Source: Indolivaga macrotermitis
GTDB lineage: Bacteria; Bacteroidota; Bacteroidia; Bacteroidales; Dysgonomonadaceae
Length of the DNA stretch: 64,000 nt
NCBI RefSeq assembly: GCF_900128985.1
Contig: NZ_FQUC01000008.1
Span: forward strand, 117,889 to 181,888
Direction of reading: 5' to 3'
Shown here: positions 43,311 through 53,789 of the stretch, piece after piece
How the letters are laid out: every line of letters starts with the position of its first letter
Position numbering within the stretch: the stretch's first letter is position 1
Notes under the pieces: model-generated
The model's database searches: none
The model's input: only the letters and a program-made list of their open reading frames with translations
Told to the model about the DNA's origin: nothing
Program-made: the position numbers and the translations under genes

Positions 43311-45248
43311 TTATTGACAAATATAACAGATCAGGCAGAAAGCGAATATCGCCACAAATACCAATGCTCCCACAAGGTAAGCAAGTGCGTATTGCTGAAT
43401 ACGTCCCGACTGGAATCCTTTAATCTTATCCGATGCATTATTGGTTACAAAAGCAAGTCCGTCCATAAACGCATCAACGATATTGCGGTCAAACCAAGCA
43501 ACAGGTTTAGAAATGCAATTGAAGATAATCTTGCGGGTAACGAATAACCATATCTCATCGAAATAAAATCTATTGGCTGCTCCCTTATACAACCATTGTA
43601 CTTTCGATACAAACTGGTCGGGGATACTTGTTTTCTTATAATACATCACCGTAGCCACAGCTATACCCAATACCGCAACACCAATGCTGGCAAGAGCTAT
43701 AGGCATTACCAGATGAGCCTCGAATGGTTTTCCATCGGTTGTGATTAAATCGGAGAATGGAACAAATCCTGCGAAGATTGAACAAAACGCCAATATAATC
43801 AACGGAATGGTCATAGAAGCTCCGGCTTCATGCGGTTCGTGATGATAATGTTTTTGTGTATCGTTCCAGAATATTCTGTAATATAAGCGGAACATATAGA
43901 AAGCTGTAAGGCCTGCACCCACGAATAAGCAAGCAAACAAGAACTTGTCGTGATGGAAGGCAGCAGCTAAGATTTCGTCTTTACTCCAGAACCCTGACAG
44001 AGGCCAGATTCCGGCAATCGCCAAACATGCGATAAGGAAAGTAATGTGTGTAATAGGAAGTTTTTTCCAAAGACCACCCATATCATCCATCTCATTACTA
44101 TGTACCGCATGGATTATAGCACCTGCACCCAAGAACAGCAACGCTTTGAAAAAAGCATGAGTAAATAAGTGGAACATAGAAGCCATATAACCCAATCCGT
44201 CGTGTCCACCATAGGATGACACTCCAAGAGAGGTAATCATATAAGCAATCTGCGATATAGTAGAGAATGCAAGTACGCGTTTGATATCAGTTTGGGCACA
44301 AGCTACTATTGCTGCATATACCGAAGTGATAGCACCAATATATCCGATAATAGTGAGAACCTCGGGCGTACCGAAAACATATATTGGGAAAAGACGTGCT
44401 ACCAGGAATACACCGGCAACAACCATTGTTGCAGCATGGATAAGAGCCGAAGCAGGTGTAGGACCTTCCATCGCATCGGGCAACCAGATATGGAACGGCA
44501 TCATAGCCGATTTACCGGCACCCCCGATAAAGATAAACATCATTGCCCAAGACAAAGCTGATATTCCCAAGAACGAAGCACCTAATGCCGAACCTAAGAA
44601 CGGAGCATCAAGACTCGTTAAAGCCGAAAAACTGAATGTTTCCGAATAGAACGATAATACCAAAATACCGATAAGGAAAAACAAGTCGGCAAAGCGGGTT
44701 ACAATAAATGCCTTCTTAGAAGCAGCAACCGCACTTGGTTTAGTATAGTAAAAACTGATCAGTAAGAAAGAAGATACTCCTACTAATTCCCAGAAAATAT
44801 ACATTTGGAAAATGTTAGTAGCTACAACCAGCCCCAACATCGAAAAAGAAAACAAAGATAAGAACGCATAATAGCGCTGAAATCCTTTTTCTCCTTTCAT
44901 ATAGCCTAAACTATATATATGCACCATTAATGAAACTGTTGTAATAACAACCAGCATCATTACTGATATCGGGTCGAGCATAATACCGAGATCAATATGC
45001 AGATGCTCAGTAAACTTCAACCATTCAAAATTATAAGGCATTACACTTTCGAACGCACCCGAAGCACCTCTGCCAACTTTGAAAAAATATTCATACCCGG
45101 TCATATATGCCAGCACCGTCATCACAGCTAGTGATGAAGTGCCCAGTACCCCGGCAACTATCGGTTTCATTTTGCCCCCCAGTAGTCCTAATATCAAGAA
45201 CATGACAGCAGGTAGAACAATTATTAATAACGTATACGAATAAGGCAT
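43311..45248 (-). CDS. nuoL: NADH-quinone oxidoreductase subunit L
   Basis: The largest membrane subunit, 645 aa. It has the antiporter core (FWELVGVSSFLLISFYYTKP, PFHIWLPDAMEGPTPASALI, HAATMVVAGVFLVARL) and the long C-terminal lateral helix region that braces the membrane arm. It lies 24 bases upstream of nuoM. Confidence 0.96.
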   Translation of the reverse strand: MPYSYTLLIIVLPAVMFLILGLLGGKMKPIVAGVLGTSSLAVMTVLAYMTGYEYFFKVGRGASGAFESVMPYNFEWLKFTEHLHIDLGIMLDPISVMMLVVITTVSLMVHIYSLGYMKGEKGFQRYYAFLSLFSFSMLGLVVATNIFQMYIFWELVGVSSFLLISFYYTKPSAVAASKKAFIVTRFADLFFLIGILVLSFYSETFSFSALTSLDAPFLGSALGASFLGISALSWAMMFIFIGGAGKSAMMPFHIWLPDAMEGPTPASALIHAATMVVAGVFLVARLFPIYVFGTPEVLTIIGYIGAITSVYAAIVACAQTDIKRVLAFSTISQIAYMITSLGVSSYGGHDGLGYMASMFHLFTHAFFKALLFLGAGAIIHAVHSNEMDDMGGLWKKLPITHITFLIACLAIAGIWPLSGFWSKDEILAAAFHHDKFLFACLFVGAGLTAFYMFRLYYRIFWNDTQKHYHHEPHEAGASMTIPLIILAFCSIFAGFVPFSDLITTDGKPFEAHLVMPIALASIGVAVLGIAVATVMYYKKTSIPDQFVSKVQWLYKGAANRFYFDEIWLFVTRKIIFNCISKPVAWFDRNIVDAFMDGLAFVTNNASDKIKGFQSGRIQQYALAYLVGALVFVAIFAFCLICYICQ

Positions 45249-45326
45249 ATCTATATCGTTTAAGGTCGCAGACCTATTTATTATTTTGTATCCTTTTGAT
45301 TATTAATTCCGAAAAAACAATCCTTA

Positions 45327-45665
45327 TCAGTGTTTCATCGTGGTTATATTTTCATCTATATACACACTCTTCACATTGCGGTAAATAGTTATGATGATAG
45401 CAATAGCTACAGCTGTTTCGGCTGCGGCAATAGCAATAGCGAACAATGCGAAGAAAAGGCCTTCCATCTGCCCCGGATAAAGAAACCGGTTAAAGATCAC
45501 AAAATTCAGGTCGGCAGCATTCAACATCAACTCTATCGACATTAATACCATCAGCATATTTTTTCGAGACAGAAAACCGTATACTCCGATAAAAAACATC
45601 AGTGTACTTACTGCAAGATATGCTTCCATCGGAACAGTAAAGGTTTCTACAAGAAATCCATTCAT
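45327..45665 (-). CDS. nuoK: NADH-quinone oxidoreductase subunit K
   Basis: A 112-aa subunit with three TM segments, RKNMLMVLMSIELMLNAADL and FFALFAIAIAAAETAVAIAI carrying the conserved membrane glutamates. A five-residue N-terminal and a C-terminal extension (IDENITTMKH) are minor differences. It lies between nuoJ and nuoL. Confidence 0.96.
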   Translation of the reverse strand: MNGFLVETFTVPMEAYLAVSTLMFFIGVYGFLSRKNMLMVLMSIELMLNAADLNFVIFNRFLYPGQMEGLFFALFAIAIAAAETAVAIAIIITIYRNVKSVYIDENITTMKH

Positions 45666-45705
45666 ATTATTTTATTATTAAGCTTTTGACTCTATTTTCG
45701 AAAAA

Positions 45706-46206
45706 TCAACGTTTACGGGCAATCATGATACCTCCGATGATACATGCCAGCAGCAACAAACTGATAGCCTCGAAAGGTAACAGGTATTGGTACTTATCGG
45801 TACCCATCATAGCAGTACCTAACTGTGTCATATCAAGGTTCGACTCCATATAAACATAAACACGATTTACATTATAGTAAATTATATGTCCGCAAATACC
45901 TAAACCTGCGAGAGCAGCAACAGCAGCCAGAATCATCCTCTTCGGTTTTTCGAATTGTACATCTTCACCCGGACGATTAGTTAATAAAATAGAGAAGATG
46001 AACAATACCATCACACCTCCGGCATAAACAGCAACTTGTACTGCAGCCAGAAACTGGTAATCCATCATCAAGTATAATCCGGCGGTCGCCAACAATACAA
46101 ACAATAAATAAGTTGCCGAGCGGATTATCAATCGCGAAGTGACAGCCATCAGAGAACATCCGACTATTACTAACGCTAAAACGCAAAATACAATGAGCTG
46201 TGCCAT
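45706..46206 (-). CDS. nuoJ: NADH-quinone oxidoreductase subunit J
   Basis: The ATG at 46206 is preferred; a TTG two codons upstream is the longer alternative. The 166-aa protein has five TM segments and the conserved YLLFVLLATAGLYLMMDYQF and YAGGVMVLFIFSILL. The end is IGGIMIARKR. It is followed by nuoK. Confidence 0.95.
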   Translation of the reverse strand: MAQLIVFCVLALVIVGCSLMAVTSRLIIRSATYLLFVLLATAGLYLMMDYQFLAAVQVAVYAGGVMVLFIFSILLTNRPGEDVQFEKPKRMILAAVAALAGLGICGHIIYYNVNRVYVYMESNLDMTQLGTAMMGTDKYQYLLPFEAISLLLLACIIGGIMIARKR

Positions 46207-46231
46207 AATCAATCTATACGTATTCGATTAT

Positions 46232-46873
46232 TTATTCTTTAGTCACATTATCTGTTCCGGCATCTGTAGACGGAGCAGTTGTTACATTATCTTCTTTTTT
46301 CTCTACAACAGGTGCCTCTACTGCAACAGCAGGCTCTGCCGGCTCAGGCTTTACAGCAGGAGCTTCCGCTACAGGCTTAGGAGCAGCAGGTTTTGGCTCC
46401 GGTTTCTTCTTTTCTTTCAGCTTAGACCCCGGACGATTTAACGTCAACTCTAATCCTTTGCGGGTAAACATCGCACCTTCGAAGTTATTGCTGAAAACAA
46501 TCGCATCCGAAGGACATGTTAATACGCACAGGTTACAGAATGTACATAAACCCAGATTGTAGTGATACTCATCCAGAATTTTCTTCTTTTTACCGTCTTC
46601 GGTCTCGATCATTCTTGAACGTACCTCAATAGTACCATTCGGACAGTTTATCTGACAGATACCACAAGCAGTACAATTGTGCTCGTTGTTATCATCGTGA
46701 GGCATTACAAGTTCGCAACGAAAACGGTCAGATATAACCAACGTATCCCTGTTTTCGGGATATTGAGAGGTTACCTTCTTCGATACCAGCTCTTTCCAAG
46801 TCACCGTCATGCCCGTAAGCAATGATCCTATGCCCTGAAATAAGCCTTTAAAATATTGTGAAACTGAACTCAT
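46232..46873 (-). CDS. nuoI: NADH-quinone oxidoreductase subunit I with Pro/Ala/Glu tail
   Basis: A 213-aa ferredoxin-like subunit carrying two [4Fe-4S] clusters (N6a/N6b): CTACGICQINCP and CTFCNLCVLTCP. After about residue 145 there is a low-complexity tail of Pro, Ala, Glu, Lys and Val (KKKPEPKPAAPKPVAEAPAV), about 65 residues longer than typical NuoI. The tail is probably disordered and lineage-specific. It connects the hydrophilic and membrane arms. Confidence 0.95.
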   Translation of the reverse strand: MSSVSQYFKGLFQGIGSLLTGMTVTWKELVSKKVTSQYPENRDTLVISDRFRCELVMPHDDNNEHNCTACGICQINCPNGTIEVRSRMIETEDGKKKKILDEYHYNLGLCTFCNLCVLTCPSDAIVFSNNFEGAMFTRKGLELTLNRPGSKLKEKKKPEPKPAAPKPVAEAPAVKPEPAEPAVAVEAPVVEKKEDNVTTAPSTDAGTDNVTKE

Positions 46874-46883
46874 TTCCTTCTAG

Positions 46884-48002
46884 TTAAAGTATATTAAAAA
46901 TATCTTTCAATGTCAAACCTGCCAATACAATAATAACCATCAACAAAATGTTGAACATATTGATCGGAAGCAGGTATTTCCACTCCAATGTAAGTAACTG
47001 GTCGATACGCAAACGGGGGAATGTCCAACGCACCCATAAGCTTATAAATACCAATACTCCGGTTTTACCAAAGAACCATACATAAGAGGGTATATAATTC
47101 ATCACCTGATTGAATCCATCCCAACCTTGTACCTGAATAGGCATCCAGCCCCCGAGGAACACAGTAGTGGCAATGGCAGCGATAATAAACATATTCAAGT
47201 ATTCGGCCAAATAGAAGAACCCGAACTGAAGCCCCGAATATTCGGTATGATATCCGGCAGTCAACTCCGACTCGGCTTCCGGCAAGTCGAAAGGCCCGCG
47301 GTTAGTTTCGGCATGACCTGAGATCAGATAAATCACAAATGCAATAACCGAAGCAATATGTCCGTTAAATAGATTCCAACAATAAGCCTGACTTTCGATC
47401 ATTGTCGAAAACTGCATAGTCCCTGAAAGAACAACCATGGTCATCAACGAAAATCCGGCAGACAATTCGTAGCTGATAAACTGTGCCCCACTTCGCATTG
47501 CACCGATCATCGAGTATTTATTATTACTGGACCACCCAGCCAAAAGAACCCCTACAATACCGAGCGAAGATACAGCTATCACATAAAATACTCCGATATT
47601 AAAATCGAGAGCCTGCAAGCCTTCTCCAAAAGGGATAGCCCCGAATGTAAGCATAGAAGCCACAATCATAAAGAAAGGAGCTGTATAAAACAAGAACTTG
47701 TCGACGTTATCAACATGTATAATCTCCTTTATCAGGATCTTGATCATATCGGCAACACTCTGTATCATACCGTATTTACCTACACGATTAGGCCCTAAAC
47801 GAGCCTGAAAGAATGCTGTAATTTTTCGTTCTGCATAGATAAGAATCAGAGCTATAACTGCATAAGCTGTCAATAGAGCAACTCCGATAAGAACAAACTC
47901 AATAGCCAATACCCCCCAGGTAGGAAGATTCTCGCTTAAGAATGTATCGAACATAGTTGTCAACCTTGAAAGCTCCAATGGTCTTGAAATATCTAACAAC
48001 AT
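46884..48002 (-). CDS. nuoH: NADH-quinone oxidoreductase subunit H
   Basis: A 372-aa quinone-site membrane subunit with eight TM segments, [40 protein letters not shown] and the C-terminal [16 protein letters not shown] later ATG (47954) after AAGG is possible and would give 356 aa. It is followed by nuoI. Confidence 0.95.
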   Translation of the reverse strand: MLLDISRPLELSRLTTMFDTFLSENLPTWGVLAIEFVLIGVALLTAYAVIALILIYAERKITAFFQARLGPNRVGKYGMIQSVADMIKILIKEIIHVDNVDKFLFYTAPFFMIVASMLTFGAIPFGEGLQALDFNIGVFYVIAVSSLGIVGVLLAGWSSNNKYSMIGAMRSGAQFISYELSAGFSLMTMVVLSGTMQFSTMIESQAYCWNLFNGHIASVIAFVIYLISGHAETNRGPFDLPEAESELTAGYHTEYSGLQFGFFYLAEYLNMFIIAAIATTVFLGGWMPIQVQGWDGFNQVMNYIPSYVWFFGKTGVLVFISLWVRWTFPRLRIDQLLTLEWKYLLPINMFNILLMVIIVLAGLTLKDIFNIL

Positions 48003-48034
48003 ATTTGTATATTGATAATATAAGTAATCTAAAG

Positions 48035-49666
48035 TTAACGGTCGATGTCAGGAATCACATAGTCCATAGACCCTCCGATGCTGATAAAATCCGAAAGTTT
48101 TTCGCCCTTACAAATCAAAGGCATAACCGAAACGGCAGCCATAGACGGAGACCTGAATTTCAAGCGATAAGGAAACTTATCGCCCCGGCTTTCAATAAAA
48201 ACACCGAATTCACCACGACCAGCTTCTGCTTTTTGATAGAACTCGCCTTCCGGTAATTTAATAATAGCTTTGGTCTTAGCCTGAAAATCTCCATCGGGAA
48301 CATTATCGATCAACTGCTCTATAATATGCAATGACTCTTCAATCTCATCCAGACGGTTTTTGTAACGCGCAAATGCATCGCATTCTGTACGGATTACCTC
48401 CTTAAATTCGACCTTATCGTAAAGGGCGTAAGGATGATATTTCCGCACATCGCAAGAGAAGCCCGAACCACGTCCGGCAGGACCTGTTACTCCGTACGAA
48501 ATAGCATCCTCGCGGGACAAGATACCTAATCCCTCCATACGACCGATAGCGATAACGTTTCCTGTAAATAAACGGTGATATTCGGTGAGTCTCTCTCTCA
48601 TATATATAATGAAAGCCTTCACATCTTTCTGGAAGTCATTATAAATATCGAACATCACACCACCAACCACATTATAATTGACAATAAGGCGACCTCCCGA
48701 GGTCTTTTCGAAAATCTGCAATATGTGCTCACGTTCGCGAACTCCATAAATAAAAGCAGTAGTAGCACCTAAGTCCATACACATACTGGCCCAACCTATC
48801 AAGTGTGAATCGACACGGTTTAGTTCGTCCATGATGGTACGTATATATTGTGCTCTTTCGGGAATTTCTATTTGCGCAGCCTTTTCCACACACATACACA
48901 AGGCATGACGGTTGATACTGGCCGATAAATAATCAAGACGATCTGTAAAGTGTAATATCTGAGGATAAGTTAGCTTTTCGCTCAACTTTTCGATCCCTCT
49001 GTGTATATAACCACTGTGAACATCTATTTTTTTCACAATTTCACCATCCAAAGCCATACGGAAGTGCATTACTCCGTGAGTCGAAGGGTGTTGAGGTCCA
49101 ACATTGATTATATAATCATCTTTTTCAAATATCTCTACGATATCTTCTTTCAACCCTTGCGGAGTTTCCATGATACGGGGAGCAATATCCTCGATCTCTT
49201 TACTTTCCACAACTACAGGGTTCAATATAGGATCCGGGTCATAATCTTTTCTCAACGGAAAACCTCTCCAATCCGAATTCAAGAAGAAGCGTCGCATATC
49301 AGGATTATTAATAAACCTGATACCAAGCATCGCATATACTTCCCGTTCGTTATAGTGAGCTGTTTCCCAGAGGTCAGTAACTGAATACAAGAGCGGATTC
49401 TGACGATCATCTGTACTTACCTGAAGAACTACTTCTTTGGTTAAGTCTTTTGATGAAGACAACACGTAGTTAACCCCAAGTGTCTCTCCCCGGTCAACTC
49501 CGGTCAGCATAGCCAAATAGTCGAAAGGCAGATCTGCATTGTAACGAAGAGTTTTCGCCAAATGATGCAGTTTATCCTTTTCTACTATTACAGTCAATAT
49601 CTGCTTATCTTCTGCAACAATCGCTTCGGGTACTGCTTTTAAGATTATACTTTTGATATTTTCCAT
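48035..49666 (-). CDS. nuoCD: Fused NADH-quinone oxidoreductase subunit C/D
   Basis: A 543-aa fusion. Residues 1 to about 160 are NuoC ([35 protein letters not shown]). Residues about 180-543 are NuoD, the quinone-binding subunit ([49 protein letters not shown]). It ends in the conserved [11 protein letters not shown]. The C/D fusion is common in Bacteroidetes and enterobacteria. Confidence 0.96.
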   Translation of the reverse strand: MENIKSIILKAVPEAIVAEDKQILTVIVEKDKLHHLAKTLRYNADLPFDYLAMLTGVDRGETLGVNYVLSSSKDLTKEVVLQVSTDDRQNPLLYSVTDLWETAHYNEREVYAMLGIRFINNPDMRRFFLNSDWRGFPLRKDYDPDPILNPVVVESKEIEDIAPRIMETPQGLKEDIVEIFEKDDYIINVGPQHPSTHGVMHFRMALDGEIVKKIDVHSGYIHRGIEKLSEKLTYPQILHFTDRLDYLSASINRHALCMCVEKAAQIEIPERAQYIRTIMDELNRVDSHLIGWASMCMDLGATTAFIYGVREREHILQIFEKTSGGRLIVNYNVVGGVMFDIYNDFQKDVKAFIIYMRERLTEYHRLFTGNVIAIGRMEGLGILSREDAISYGVTGPAGRGSGFSCDVRKYHPYALYDKVEFKEVIRTECDAFARYKNRLDEIEESLHIIEQLIDNVPDGDFQAKTKAIIKLPEGEFYQKAEAGRGEFGVFIESRGDKFPYRLKFRSPSMAAVSVMPLICKGEKLSDFISIGGSMDYVIPDIDR

Positions 49667-49696
49667 TGATCACTTATAAGAATCGATCTTTCGATA

Positions 49697-50260
49697 TTAC
49701 TTTTTCACTTTGAACACGAATCTTTCGAGCTTTATCTTTCTCTGCAATTGCATCAACCCGTAAAATAAAGATTCGGGGCGAGGCGGACAGCCCGGGATAT
49801 ATACATCCACAGGGATTATCTCATCTACACCTTTAACTACATGGTATGAATCCACAAACGGACCTCCTGAAATAGCACAGCTACCCATAGCAACAACATA
49901 CTTTGGTTCAGCCATCTGATCGTATACGCGCTTCAACAAAGGAGCCATTTTATGCACGATAGTTCCGGCAACAACCATTGTATCGGCCTGACGGGGACTA
50001 TTACGGGTAACCTCCATTCCAAAACGGGCAATATCGAAGTGAGCACCTGCTGCCGCCATAAACTCGATACCACAGCAGCTTGTTGCAAAAGCCAAAGGCC
50101 ATACCGAATTGGAACGTCCCCAGTTGATCAGATCATCCAGAGCGCCAACCACGATAGGCACACCACCGGCGCGCAACTCTTCTGCATATTTTTCCAGGTA
50201 TTCATTATCTCTGAACTCTTCGTTCGGAATACCTTTTATATAGATTTTTTTTACTTCCAT
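49697..50260 (-). CDS. nuoB: NADH-quinone oxidoreductase subunit B
   Basis: About 187 aa from the ATG at 50260, chosen because AAAGGAG lies seven bases upstream and the start overlaps the nuoA stop (ten bases). The longer ATG-less alternative at 50281 has no such site. It carries the N2 cluster cysteines in [25 protein letters not shown] and [14 protein letters not shown]. It is the final electron donor to quinone. Confidence 0.96.
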   Translation of the reverse strand: MEVKKIYIKGIPNEEFRDNEYLEKYAEELRAGGVPIVVGALDDLINWGRSNSVWPLAFATSCCGIEFMAAAGAHFDIARFGMEVTRNSPRQADTMVVAGTIVHKMAPLLKRVYDQMAEPKYVVAMGSCAISGGPFVDSYHVVKGVDEIIPVDVYIPGCPPRPESLFYGLMQLQRKIKLERFVFKVKK

Positions 50261-50601
50261 TGTAATACTCCTTTCTTCCATGCATAAGCCAGACCTAAAC
50301 CTAAAATAAATATAAAGAACAGTATACTATACAGCCCCGGCATACCTAAGCTACGAACCACTGTTGCCCATGGAAAAAGAAATATAGTTTCGACATCGAA
50401 CATCAGGTAAAGTATAGCATACAGGTAGTAACCAACACGAAACTGCATCCATGAAGTACCTTTAGTAGGCACCCCACACTCATAAGCCTGACCTTTTTGG
50501 GCATTAAATGATTTAGGAGAAAGCAATATAGCCATTCCCAATCCTGCGCAAACTAAAGTCAAACCGGTAATGAATACAACTAAAAAAAGAGAAGAATCCA
50601 T
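50251..50601 (-). CDS. nuoA: NADH-quinone oxidoreductase subunit A
   Basis: A 116-aa membrane subunit with three TM segments, [20 protein letters not shown] and [20 protein letters not shown], the NuoA hallmarks. It is the first gene of the operon. A good promoter lies 87 bases upstream. nuoE, nuoF and nuoG are absent, so the electron donor of this complex is not NADH by the usual module. Confidence 0.96.
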   Translation of the reverse strand: MDSSLFLVVFITGLTLVCAGLGMAILLSPKSFNAQKGQAYECGVPTKGTSWMQFRVGYYLYAILYLMFDVETIFLFPWATVVRSLGMPGLYSILFFIFILGLGLAYAWKKGVLQWK

Positions 50602-50687
50602 ATTTTGATATTCAAAAATTCAAGCATTATCAATCGGAAAAGACAAATGATAGCCCAAATTATAAACTGCACTTGTCATATTCGATG

Positions 50688-50717
50688 CAAAAGTAAAGTT
50701 TTTTTTTAATGAACAAA
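50688..50717 (-). promoter_or_regulatory. Promoter of the nuo operon
   Basis: On the minus strand, TTTG (50714-50717), an 18-base spacer and TACTTTTG (50688-50695) fit the Bacteroidetes -33/-7 pattern well. It is 87 bases upstream of nuoA. Confidence 0.65.
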
Positions 50718-50845
50718 AGAAAAGATATAAATAAAAGCTATCAACAATATTCATTAGACATCTTTATTAACAGAATCATACTTATAAAATGAATTTATAA
50801 GACATTTATTACATATAATAGGATACTTTAATTAAAGTAAAATCG

Positions 50846-50853
50846 TATTTTTG
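50846..50853 (+). promoter_or_regulatory. Putative -7 box of ilvE
   Basis: TATTTTTG fits TAnnTTTG, 60 bases before the ilvE ATG; an imperfect -33 (CTTTA) lies about 16 bases upstream of it. Confidence 0.45.
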
Positions 50854-50913
50854 CAGACTATCAGCCATAATGTGTTTGGCTTTATCCTCAGATTATTATA
50901 AAATTTTCGGTAC

Positions 50914-51933
50914 ATGGACACAATTGATTGGAAAAATTTATCATTCGGTTATTTGAAAACCGACTTTAACGTCAGAAGCTATTTCAAAGACGGTCAGTGG
51001 AGCAAACCTCAGGAAACAACATCTGAAAGTATCGACATCCATATGGCTGCAACATGTCTCCATTATGGACAAGAAGCTTTTGAGGGACTAAAAGCATTTC
51101 GAGGAAAAGATGGAAAAATCCGTATCTTCAGACTAGAAGAAAATGCACTTCGCATGCAGTCATCGTGCCGCGGCATACTCATGCAAGAACTTCCAATTGA
51201 AATTTTTGAAGAGACTGTTCTAAAAGCAGTCAAACTAAACGAAAAATATGTACCGCCATACGAGAGTGGAGCAGCATTATATATCCGTCCGTTACTGATA
51301 GGCACAAGCCCTCAAGTAGGAGTAAAAGCTTCCAAAGAATATTTATTCCTTGTTTTTGTTACTCCGGTCGGACCATATTTCAAAGAAGGCTTTAAGCCAA
51401 CCCCACTTGTTATCTTAAGGAGTTTTGACAGGGCGGCACCCCAGGGAACCGGCACATATAAAATAGGAGGCAACTATGCCGCCAGCCTCGTTGCCGGAGA
51501 AAAAGCACATCAGATGGGATACTCTGCTGTATTATACCTTGACCCAAAGGAAAAAAAATACATTGATGAAGGAGGCCCTGCAAACTTTTTTGCAATAAAA
51601 GGTAATACATACATAACCCCTGCATCAAGTTCAATACTCCCATCGATTACTAACAAAAGTCTGATTCAGTTAGCCGAAGACATGGGTATGACAATAGAAC
51701 GCAGACCTGTTCTCGAAGAAGAGCTATCTACATTCGACGAAGCCGGTATTTGCGGAACGGCAGCCGTAATCAGTCCGGTTGAACGTATCGACGATATTGA
51801 AGAAAATAAATCGTATAAATTCACAAAAGACGGAATAGCAGGCCCTGTTTCCACTAAATTATACAACAAACTAAGGGCAATCCAATACGGAGATGAGCCC
51901 GACACTCATAATTGGGTTACAATTGTGGAATAA
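50914..51933 (+). CDS. ilvE: Branched-chain amino acid aminotransferase
   Basis: A 339-aa fold-type IV PLP enzyme interconverting branched-chain amino acids and their keto acids. The PLP lysine lies in GTYKIGGNYAASLVAGE. LHYGQEAFEGLKAFR and DEGGPANFFAI are further family signatures. The start MDTIDWKNLSFGYLKTDFNV is standard for the Bacteroidetes enzyme. Confidence 0.95.
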   Translation: MDTIDWKNLSFGYLKTDFNVRSYFKDGQWSKPQETTSESIDIHMAATCLHYGQEAFEGLKAFRGKDGKIRIFRLEENALRMQSSCRGILMQELPIEIFEETVLKAVKLNEKYVPPYESGAALYIRPLLIGTSPQVGVKASKEYLFLVFVTPVGPYFKEGFKPTPLVILRSFDRAAPQGTGTYKIGGNYAASLVAGEKAHQMGYSAVLYLDPKEKKYIDEGGPANFFAIKGNTYITPASSSILPSITNKSLIQLAEDMGMTIERRPVLEEELSTFDEAGICGTAAVISPVERIDDIEENKSYKFTKDGIAGPVSTKLYNKLRAIQYGDEPDTHNWVTIVE

Positions 51934-51985
51934 ATATTCCATTTTTGTAATTACCTACAGCAATAAATAAAATAGTTACGTGCAT

Positions 51986-52759
51986 ATGGATAACGAGCAA
52001 CCACAAATGATATTAAGAACCGACGACCTTGTGAAAAAATACAAATCGCGGACAGTTGTCAACCATGTATCTATTGAAGTTAAACAAGGTGAGATTGTTG
52101 GTCTTCTCGGCCCTAACGGAGCGGGTAAGACCACAACTTTTTATATGACAGTAGGCCTTGTTATGCCTAATGCAGGGCGGATATTCCTGGACAATACCGA
52201 AATAACAAAAGACCCTGTATACAAAAGAGCACAACAAGGTATAGGTTATCTGGCGCAAGAAGCATCCATCTTCCGGAAAATGACCGTCGAAGACAACATA
52301 CGGGCGGTATTGGAAATGACAGGGCAACCGAAAGAATACCAGAAAGAAAAACTGGAAAACCTTATTGCTGAGTTTGGATTACAAAAAGTCCGCAAAAACC
52401 TGGGAGACCGGTTGTCCGGAGGAGAACGGCGAAGAGCTGAAATCGCCCGTTGTTTGGCTATAGACCCAAAATTCATTATGCTTGACGAACCTTTTGCCGG
52501 AGTAGACCCGATAGCAGTACAAGACATACAGGAAATCGTAGCCAAGTTAAAATATAAAAACATTGGGATCTTAATTACCGACCACAATGTAGACGAAACA
52601 TTGAGCATTACCGACCGCGCCTATCTCCTGTTCGAGGGTAGGGTTTTATTTCAGGGTACCCCCGAGGAATTAGCGGCAAATGAAATTGTTAAAGAAAAAT
52701 ATTTAGGACGGGATTTCGAATTAAAGAGAAGACCGACCGAACATCTTCGAGAATTGTAG
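51986..52759 (+). CDS. lptB: LPS export ABC transporter ATP-binding protein
   Basis: A 257-aa ATPase. The ATG at 51986 is preferred to a GTG two codons upstream. Walker A is GPNGAGKTT, the signature [15 protein letters not shown], and Walker [17 protein letters not shown], as in LptB. It energises lipopolysaccharide extraction from the inner membrane with LptFG (not in the window). It stands near other envelope genes. Confidence 0.92.
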   Translation: MDNEQPQMILRTDDLVKKYKSRTVVNHVSIEVKQGEIVGLLGPNGAGKTTTFYMTVGLVMPNAGRIFLDNTEITKDPVYKRAQQGIGYLAQEASIFRKMTVEDNIRAVLEMTGQPKEYQKEKLENLIAEFGLQKVRKNLGDRLSGGERRRAEIARCLAIDPKFIMLDEPFAGVDPIAVQDIQEIVAKLKYKNIGILITDHNVDETLSITDRAYLLFEGRVLFQGTPEELAANEIVKEKYLGRDFELKRRPTEHLREL

Positions 52760-52783
52760 AATAAAAAAAAAGATATATCTTTG
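52754..52783 (+). promoter_or_regulatory. Promoter of ruvX (possible leaderless start)
   Basis: TTG (52754-52756), a 19-base spacer and TATCTTTG (52776-52783) fit the Bacteroidetes pattern. The ATG follows only six bases after the -7 box, so the transcript may start at or just before the start codon. Confidence 0.55.
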
Positions 52784-52789
52784 CTTCGA

Positions 52790-53221
52790 ATGGGGAGACT
52801 GCTCGCGATAGATTATGGGACTAAACGTACTGGTTTAGCGGTAACTGATCCTCTCAAGATCATTGCTACTGGACTTACAACTGTACCAACCCACACCCTT
52901 TTGACTTATTTGAAAGAATATTTTAATAGGGAAAGTATTGAAGAAGTCATAATAGGGATGCCTAAAAAATTGAATAATGAATCGTCTGAAAACATGAAAA
53001 ATGTTAAAATTTTCATATCTCAATTCATTAAAAATTTCCCGGACATGCCTATAATTGGTTACGACGAACGATTCACCTCAGCCCTCGCCCAGAAAAGTAT
53101 GATTGAAGGAGGCTTAAAAAAGAAAGACCGGCAGAACAAGGCTCTTATTGACGAAATAAGCGCAACCATTATTCTGCAGGATTATATGGAAAGCCTAATA
53201 TACAAAAATAAAAATTTATGA
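52790..53221 (+). CDS. ruvX: Holliday-junction resolvase-like / YqgF family protein
   Basis: A 143-aa RNase H-fold protein from the ATG at 52790; a TTG at 52781 lies inside the promoter. [20 protein letters not shown] holds the catalytic Asp, [15 protein letters not shown] follows and [10 protein letters not shown] is the family's second motif. It is involved in 16S rRNA end maturation or DNA recombination. It overlaps def by four bases (ATGA). Confidence 0.92.
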   Translation: MGRLLAIDYGTKRTGLAVTDPLKIIATGLTTVPTHTLLTYLKEYFNRESIEEVIIGMPKKLNNESSENMKNVKIFISQFIKNFPDMPIIGYDERFTSALAQKSMIEGGLKKKDRQNKALIDEISATIILQDYMESLIYKNKNL

Positions 53222-53775
53222 TACTCCCTATATACTTATATGGCCAGCCTGTTTTAAGGAAAGTAGCTCACGATATTGACAAAAGCTACCCCAATCTTGC
53301 TAATCTTATCGAAAACATGTTTGAAACTATGTACAATGCAGATGGTGTAGGATTGGCAGCCCCACAGATAGGGTTAGACATCCGTATATTTGTTATAGAT
53401 TTAGAACCGCTTGCGGAAGACGAACCCCAATATCATGGATTTAAAAAGGTATTTATAAACCCTCAAATACTCGACCGGACAGGCGAAATTGTCAACATTC
53501 AAGAAGGGTGTCTTAGCATACCAGGCATTAACGAAACCGTATCCAGAGAAGAAACTATCACAATAAAATATGTCGATGAAAATTTTGTCGAACATGTGGA
53601 GGTATATTCCGAATTCTTTGCCCGTTGTATCCAGCACGAATACGACCATTTGGAAGGAAAACTTTTTATCGATAAGATTTCAGGAATCAGAAAACAATTA
53701 ATAAAATCAAAACTCAACAATCTGATAAAGGGACGGGTAAACTGTTCTTACAGAACAAAAGCAATTCAAAAATAA
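53218..53775 (+). CDS. def: Peptide deformylase
   Basis: A 185-aa metalloenzyme removing the N-formyl group from nascent proteins. The three motifs are [18 protein letters not shown] (Cys ligand) and QHEYDHLEG (two His ligands and the catalytic Glu). It is translationally coupled to ruvX. Confidence 0.97.
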   Translation: MILPIYLYGQPVLRKVAHDIDKSYPNLANLIENMFETMYNADGVGLAAPQIGLDIRIFVIDLEPLAEDEPQYHGFKKVFINPQILDRTGEIVNIQEGCLSIPGINETVSREETITIKYVDENFVEHVEVYSEFFARCIQHEYDHLEGKLFIDKISGIRKQLIKSKLNNLIKGRVNCSYRTKAIQK

Positions 53776-53789
53776 ACCATAATAACTTT

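Larger units (their letters stand above)
50602..50913. other. Divergent promoter region, nuoA / ilvE
   Basis: 312 AT-rich bases between divergent units. It holds the nuo promoter (50688-50717) and an ilvE -7 box (TATTTTTG, 50846-50853). A palindromic ACTTTAATTAAAGT lies at 50825-50838. I see no gene. Confidence 0.6.
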
